DNA of 27,717 nucleotides, from contig DASYBC010000075.1 of the NCBI GenBank assembly GCA_036500965.1, positions 1 to 27,717 on the forward strand, written 5' to 3'. The notes beneath the pieces are model-generated. The model saw nothing but the letters and a program-made list of their open reading frames with translations. It did no database searches and had not been told where the DNA came from. Positions 24,294-27,717 of this stretch are shown here, piece by piece; the stretch's first letter is position 1, and each line of letters begins with the position of its first letter. Position numbers and translations under genes: made by a program. This DNA is from AP-15 sp036500965. GTDB lineage: Bacteria; Pseudomonadota; Alphaproteobacteria; ATCC43930; CGMCC-115725.

Positions 24294-25410
24294 ATGTTTA
24301 TCCGCGTCAAGAAGATCGGAGCCTATGAATACCTCTACCTCGTCGAGAACGCGCGCGAGGGCGGCCGTCACGTGCAGCGCGTCGTCAAGGCGCTGGGCCG
24401 GCGCGGCGAGGTCGCGGCCTCCGGCCTGATTGATGGGCTGATTGCCTCGGCGGCCCGGCACTCGCGCCGCTCGATCGCGTTGTCGAGCTTCTATCGCGGC
24501 GACTTGCCGGAACTGCATCGCCTCAGCATCGGACCCGACCTGGTGTTCGGCCGGCTGTGGACGGAGACCGGGTGCCGCGACGTTCTCAACAGCCTGCTCG
24601 CCGACCGGCGTTTTGCCTTCGATGTCGAGCGCACGGTCTATCTCCCTGTGCTGCACCGGCTGATGATTTCGGGCTCCGACCGCCACGCCAGCGACTGGCG
24701 CAGTGGTTTGCGCGTGCCGGGCGCCGATGGGCTCGATCTCGACCATGCCTATAAGGCGATGGCCTGGCTCGGTGCGGTCGACGACGATGGCCGCAGCACC
24801 GCCGAGATGGTCGAAGAGGCGCTCTACCGGCATCGCCAGCCGCTGATCGGCGCCGTTTCGATTGCTTTTTTCGACGCCCCGAACTTGTGGTTCGAGGGCG
24901 CTGGCGGCGAGAGCCGGGGCCAGCACGGTCACTCCAAATACTCCCCGCGGGCACTTGAAACAGGTCGTGCTCGGCATCGTCCTCGATGATACCGACCGGC
25001 CGATCGCCTCCTTCCTGATGCCCGGCAACACCGCCGACGAGAGACTGTTATTGCCGGTGGTCAAGCGCCTGCGCCAGCGCTTCGGGATCGTCCACGCCTG
25101 CATCGTCGCCGATCGCGGCATGATCAGCGCCGACACCATTGCCGCCCTCGAAGCCGAGAACATCGAGTACATCCTCGGTGTGCGCGAGCGCACCAGCCGC
25201 GAGGTGCGTGCTGAAATCATCGATGACGACGGGCTCGCCGTCCCGCTCGTCATCCCGCGCCAGAAGGGTGAGACCGAACTTGTCGTCACCGAGGCGCCGC
25301 TCGCACGGCGCCGCTACATCATCTGCCGCAACGCGGAACAAGCCAGAAAGGATGCCATCGCGCGCGCCGGACTCGTCGCCGACTCGAGCACAGGCTCCGC
25401 AGGGCGATAA
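24294..25410 (+). pseudogene. IS1634-family transposase, frameshifted and truncated
   Basis: The ATG at 24294 opens MFIRVKKIGAYEYLYLVENA, the usual start of IS1634-group (IS4-like DDE) transposases. VFGRLWTETGCRDVLNSLL and AFFDAPNLWFEGAGGESRGQ follow. Near 24940-24950 the frame changes: the expected HSK...LKQVVLGIVLDDTDRPIA continues in another frame as HLKQVVLGIVLDD, and runs through MPGNTADERLLLPVVKRL, VADRGMISADTIAALE and YILGVRERTSREV. The product stops after RNAEQARKDAIARAGLVADS, well short of the usual 500-plus residues, so the C-terminal catalytic part is lost. The element separates the main minus-strand cluster from the second A-B pair. Confidence 0.8.
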
Positions 25411-25479
25411 ACCTGATCAACGCCGCCGATAAGGGTGGGCTGTGCGGCATACCGCCGGTTCCAGGCTGTGCGCGTCGCG

Positions 25480-25716
25480 CTAGATTCTCACGTAACTGTC
25501 TCCTGGATCATTGGGGTCCGCTCTGCGGCCATCTGCCAACGATTCCGTCATGAGCTGGGACTCCGTTACTTGTTCGGGTGGTAGTCGGCGCGCGTTGATC
25601 ACGCGCAAAGCAGCTTTAAATGCATCGCCGAGGAAGCTTGCCCAGCCAGTATCGCTGTTGTTATCAGTGACAAGCCGCCTGTACGCTTGCTCACGGATAA
25701 TTATGTGATGCCACAT
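25480..25716 (-). CDS. Small protein of unknown function downstream of family B
   Basis: The ATG at 25716 has a near-perfect AGGAGGA site seven bases upstream, which argues strongly for a real gene. The 78-residue product has a basic, aromatic start (MWHHIIIREQAYRRL), a helical centre (ASFLGDAFKAALRVINARRL) and an acidic/basic tail with ADPNDPGDSYVRI. There is no signal peptide and I recognise no domain. It follows family B by 31 bases on the same strand, so it belongs to the A-B transcript. It could be a cognate immunity or chaperone protein, but nothing in the sequence proves that. Confidence 0.55.
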   Translation of the reverse strand: MWHHIIIREQAYRRLVTDNNSDTGWASFLGDAFKAALRVINARRLPPEQVTESQLMTESLADGRRADPNDPGDSYVRI

Positions 25717-25747
25717 GTTATTCCTCCTGTTATCGCGCCGCCGCCGT

Positions 25748-26350
25748 TCAGCCGCGGAGCTTTTCGGGATAAACGGTGCGAAGACCGGCCGTCGTCACAG
25801 AGGTCACGACATTCGGCTGTGCTTGGAGGCGGTAGCCGACGCCGTCTTCGTTCCTGCGCATCATCTTATGGTCATTTGGTGACGGATTCTGTCCCCTAAC
25901 GCTGTGGGCCTGATTCCACGCTTTCACCTGGATCACGCAGGTCGTGCCGGCCGGCCGGTGGTACAGGACATAGGCCGGCGACGCGATGCCCGAATCCGCT
26001 AGGTCGTAACCCCAGATCTCGCCGCCATAGCCCAACGCCTCTGCAAAGGCAGCAAGCTCCTCCGTCCATACGTTCTTTGGCGCATTGCCACCGTAGCCGC
26101 GGGGGTTCCCGCCCGTCGCATAACAAACGCCGTAGAGGAGCCGGCCGGCACCGCCGGCATGACTGCTTACGAAACTCGCGAGCGCGGCAGATCGTTCCAT
26201 CCAGTGGACGCGGGCATCACCACCGTAATTATGCAGCCCGAACAGCCGGTCCGTCGTCATATAGACGATTGCATGGCAGCCGGTGATGCTCGGAAAACCG
26301 AGCTCGGTCTGATCGTAGCCGACTTCATTCTCGCTCAAATACTTAGCCAT
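25748..26350 (-). CDS. Family B protein; putative Cys-His deamidase-like fold
   Basis: This 200-residue protein starts at an ATG with GAGGGGA upstream. Its N-terminal part holds LGFPSITGCHAIVYMTTDRL then FGLHNYGGD, with Cys25 and His40 fifteen residues apart. The [ST]-x-C ... G-x-H layout parallels family A and resembles CNF-type (Cys/His 15 apart) and CheD deamidases. Later blocks are ALASFVSSHAGGAGRLLYGV, ELAAFAEALGYGGEIWGYDL and SPAYVLYHRPAGTTCVIQVK. No signal peptide is visible. It lies 50 bases downstream of family A copy 2 and 31 bases upstream of the 78-residue ORF. A degenerate copy lies at 3171-3315 in the same relative position to family A copy 1. The enzymatic role is inference. 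Confidence 0.6.
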   Translation of the reverse strand: MAKYLSENEVGYDQTELGFPSITGCHAIVYMTTDRLFGLHNYGGDARVHWMERSAALASFVSSHAGGAGRLLYGVCYATGGNPRGYGGNAPKNVWTEELAAFAEALGYGGEIWGYDLADSGIASPAYVLYHRPAGTTCVIQVKAWNQAHSVRGQNPSPNDHKMMRRNEDGVGYRLQAQPNVVTSVTTAGLRTVYPEKLRG

Positions 26351-26400
26351 TACCGAATCCCCTCACTTTCGGTGGTCAAGACGGGTTAAATTTGCGCGGG

Positions 26401-26964
26401 TCAGCGTAGCGGCGTGAGTGGCTGATCCAGCCAGGTAATGCTATTGGGGTCAAGCAGCGGAACCGGATTGTCTTTCTCATTTCTGACGACAGCAGCGTAA
26501 TGCGCCTGGATGCGGTGGTTGCCAATGGCCTTCACGCGGTAGTGCTTGTCAGCTTTCTGTCCCTGATCGTATTGGTACATAAAGCCCTTGTTGCCAAACT
26601 TCTTGACAAAGGTTACCACCTGTTGCTCCCCTTTGTATTCCGGCGCCGACATGAACCGCGTGGGGTCGTCCTCGCCATAGGTCAGATTGCCGATTACGGC
26701 CAGATCACCGGCGCTCCGGTTCGCTTTCTTTTCCAACATCCGATCGAGGATACGATCCACGTCGCTGGTAGACAGCAATTTGTCAAAGTGCGCACCAAGG
26801 AGCGTGTTGTCGTCCAAGGCCATTACCAGTGCGGTGCACGAGCTGACCGCCGGAAAATAGAGCTCGGTGCCGCCCCACCCGATATTGGATTCGTTTACGA
26901 TATTCTTGTCGGGGACAAAAAAGACCCACCTTTGCTGCATTTTGTTGTAGCGTTCCGTTGGCAT
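26401..26964 (-). CDS. Family A protein, copy 2; putative Cys-His deamidase-like fold
   Basis: I set the start at ATG 26964 because similarity to copy 1 (3371-3937) begins there and GGGGA lies just upstream. An in-frame extension to 27081 is not conserved. The 187-residue product keeps every landmark: MPTERYNKMQQRWVFFV, NIGWGGTELYFPAVSSCTAL, NTLLGAHFDKLL, DLAVIGNLTYGEDD, FMSAPEYKGEQQVVTF and YDQGQKADKHYR. Cys43 and His59 are conserved with the surrounding [ST]-C-T-A-L and L-L-G-A-H-F. The copies differ most after residue 145. It leads an A-B-small-ORF transcript. Confidence 0.6.
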   Translation of the reverse strand: MPTERYNKMQQRWVFFVPDKNIVNESNIGWGGTELYFPAVSSCTALVMALDDNTLLGAHFDKLLSTSDVDRILDRMLEKKANRSAGDLAVIGNLTYGEDDPTRFMSAPEYKGEQQVVTFVKKFGNKGFMYQYDQGQKADKHYRVKAIGNHRIQAHYAAVVRNEKDNPVPLLDPNSITWLDQPLTPLR

Positions 26965-27521
26965 CTGTTCCCCACACTGATCGCAATCGACGGCGGGCCG
27001 GGCGGGGCAGACAAACGACCGGTTTTCTGTCCGGGCGTGTCTGCCTCGATGCAGGGTGCCGACAGCGGCTTGTTGCCGCACGGGCTTTGAGGATGCCTGG
27101 CGGTGGCGTCGCCCTCAAGGGCTCGCTACAGCACTTCGGCAAGTCGGCTTCAGCACTTAATCGCGATGCCGCGGCCAGGCAAGTGGCTGTCATTCCATTA
27201 TGACAGAACAGGCCCCGCAGCAGAATTCTGATTGAGCCAACCGCGCTCATGTGATGACGCTACCATGCGTAATGAGAAGAGGCAAGGGCCGGTCGCCTCG
27301 TTTTGGCGTCGCTCGCGATCGCGAGCAAGCCCGCGGTCAAAAGCGCTCAGACACCTCGAAGAACCTGATCTGCGGGCGATTTGGGCGGCTGGACGGCTCG
27401 AATTACCCGGTTTGCGATGATTTTCGGCGGGTCAGCAGGCTGATGGTTCCGGTTGGCGGCCCGATCAAGGTTGGGGCCAACGGGGGTGGTTTGTCGCTGG
27501 TCGATCTCGGTGGGGTATGCG
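26965..27521. other. Intergenic region with no recognisable gene
   Basis: The stretch lies between family A copy 2 and the IS5-type transposase. It should hold the promoter of the A-B transcript. No plausible gene with a ribosome site is seen on either strand. The outer terminal repeat of the IS5 element is expected in about 27300-27510, but I could not place it. Confidence 0.3.
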
Positions 27522-27717
27522 TCACGCCGGCGCGGTTCGTCCCTGAAGCCAGGCCAGCCGGGTAAAGTTATAGGCCAGATTGGCCAGGCCGATTTTGCCG
27601 CGGGCGCGCACCATGCCGATGGTCCGCACGACGAGGCCCAGCCGGCATTTCTGGGCGGCGAAGACATGCTCGACCCGCGAGCGCACCCGGGCGCGGGTGG
27701 CGTTGCCGCGGGCGATA
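27522..27717 (-). CDS. IS5-family transposase, C-terminal part (runs off the window)
   Basis: The minus-strand frame ends in TGA at 27522 and reads ARVRSRVEHVFAAQKCRLGL, then VVRTIGMVRARGKIGLANLA, then YNFTRLAWLQGRTAPA. This is the standard C-terminal block of IS5-group (DDE_Tnp_1) transposases, with the R-x-R-V-E-H-V-F Glu as the last catalytic acidic residue. The N-terminal part lies beyond the window, so I cannot say whether the gene is intact. Confidence 0.85.
   Translation of the reverse strand, partial: IARGNATRARVRSRVEHVFAAQKCRLGLVVRTIGMVRARGKIGLANLAYNFTRLAWLQGRTAPA

Overview
The window is GC-rich and Gram-negative in character. Codon use, Tat-like export signals and the mix of insertion sequences (IS110, IS3, IS1182-like, ISNCY/IS481-like, IS1634, IS5) fit an alphaproteobacterium, perhaps a Bradyrhizobium-like member of the Rhizobiales. 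That placement is inference only. It looks like an accessory island with transposon debris at both ends and in one internal spot.

Layout. Positions 1-1.4 kb hold fragments of at least four transposase families, some joined end to end. A lone plus-strand DUF2235 alpha/beta-hydrolase gene follows (1515-2753), convergent with a small secreted PAN-domain gene. From about 23.7 kb down to 3.1 kb almost every gene lies on the minus strand. In transcription order these are: an N-acetylmuramidase with three peptidoglycan-binding repeats; a 257-residue protein of unknown family; a 1015-residue DUF6603-like protein; unknown proteins of 473, 249 and 1237 residues; a Kelch propeller; an exported PQQ-type propeller; three exported mosaic fibre-like proteins, one with a phage tail-collar tip; a small coiled-coil protein; a small gene with a stop at codon 4; a protein here called family A; and a broken copy of family B. 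A decayed IS1634 transposase (24.3-25.4 kb) separates this run from a second, intact A-B pair followed by a 78-residue ORF (26.96-25.48 kb). The window ends inside an IS5-type transposase.

How the genes may work together. The spacing is operon-like from 21.25 kb to 10.5 kb: stop/start overlaps at 16758 and 12295, and gaps of 3 to 30 bases elsewhere. The core proteins lack visible export signals. The propeller and the three fibres carry them. This suggests a large cytoplasmic or assembly component coupled to exported fibres that share a trunk and differ in their tips, plus a wall-cutting enzyme. No sheath, tube, baseplate or AAA+ ATPase gene is visible, so this is not a recognisable phage tail, T6SS or extracellular contractile injection system. 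Families A and B each carry a Cys-x(14-15)-His arrangement with a G-x-H motif, which resembles CheD/CNF-type deamidases. That makes them candidate effectors or modifying enzymes. The function of the whole is unknown to me. The DUF6603 core, the mosaic fibres and the duplicated A-B cassette are the most interesting content.
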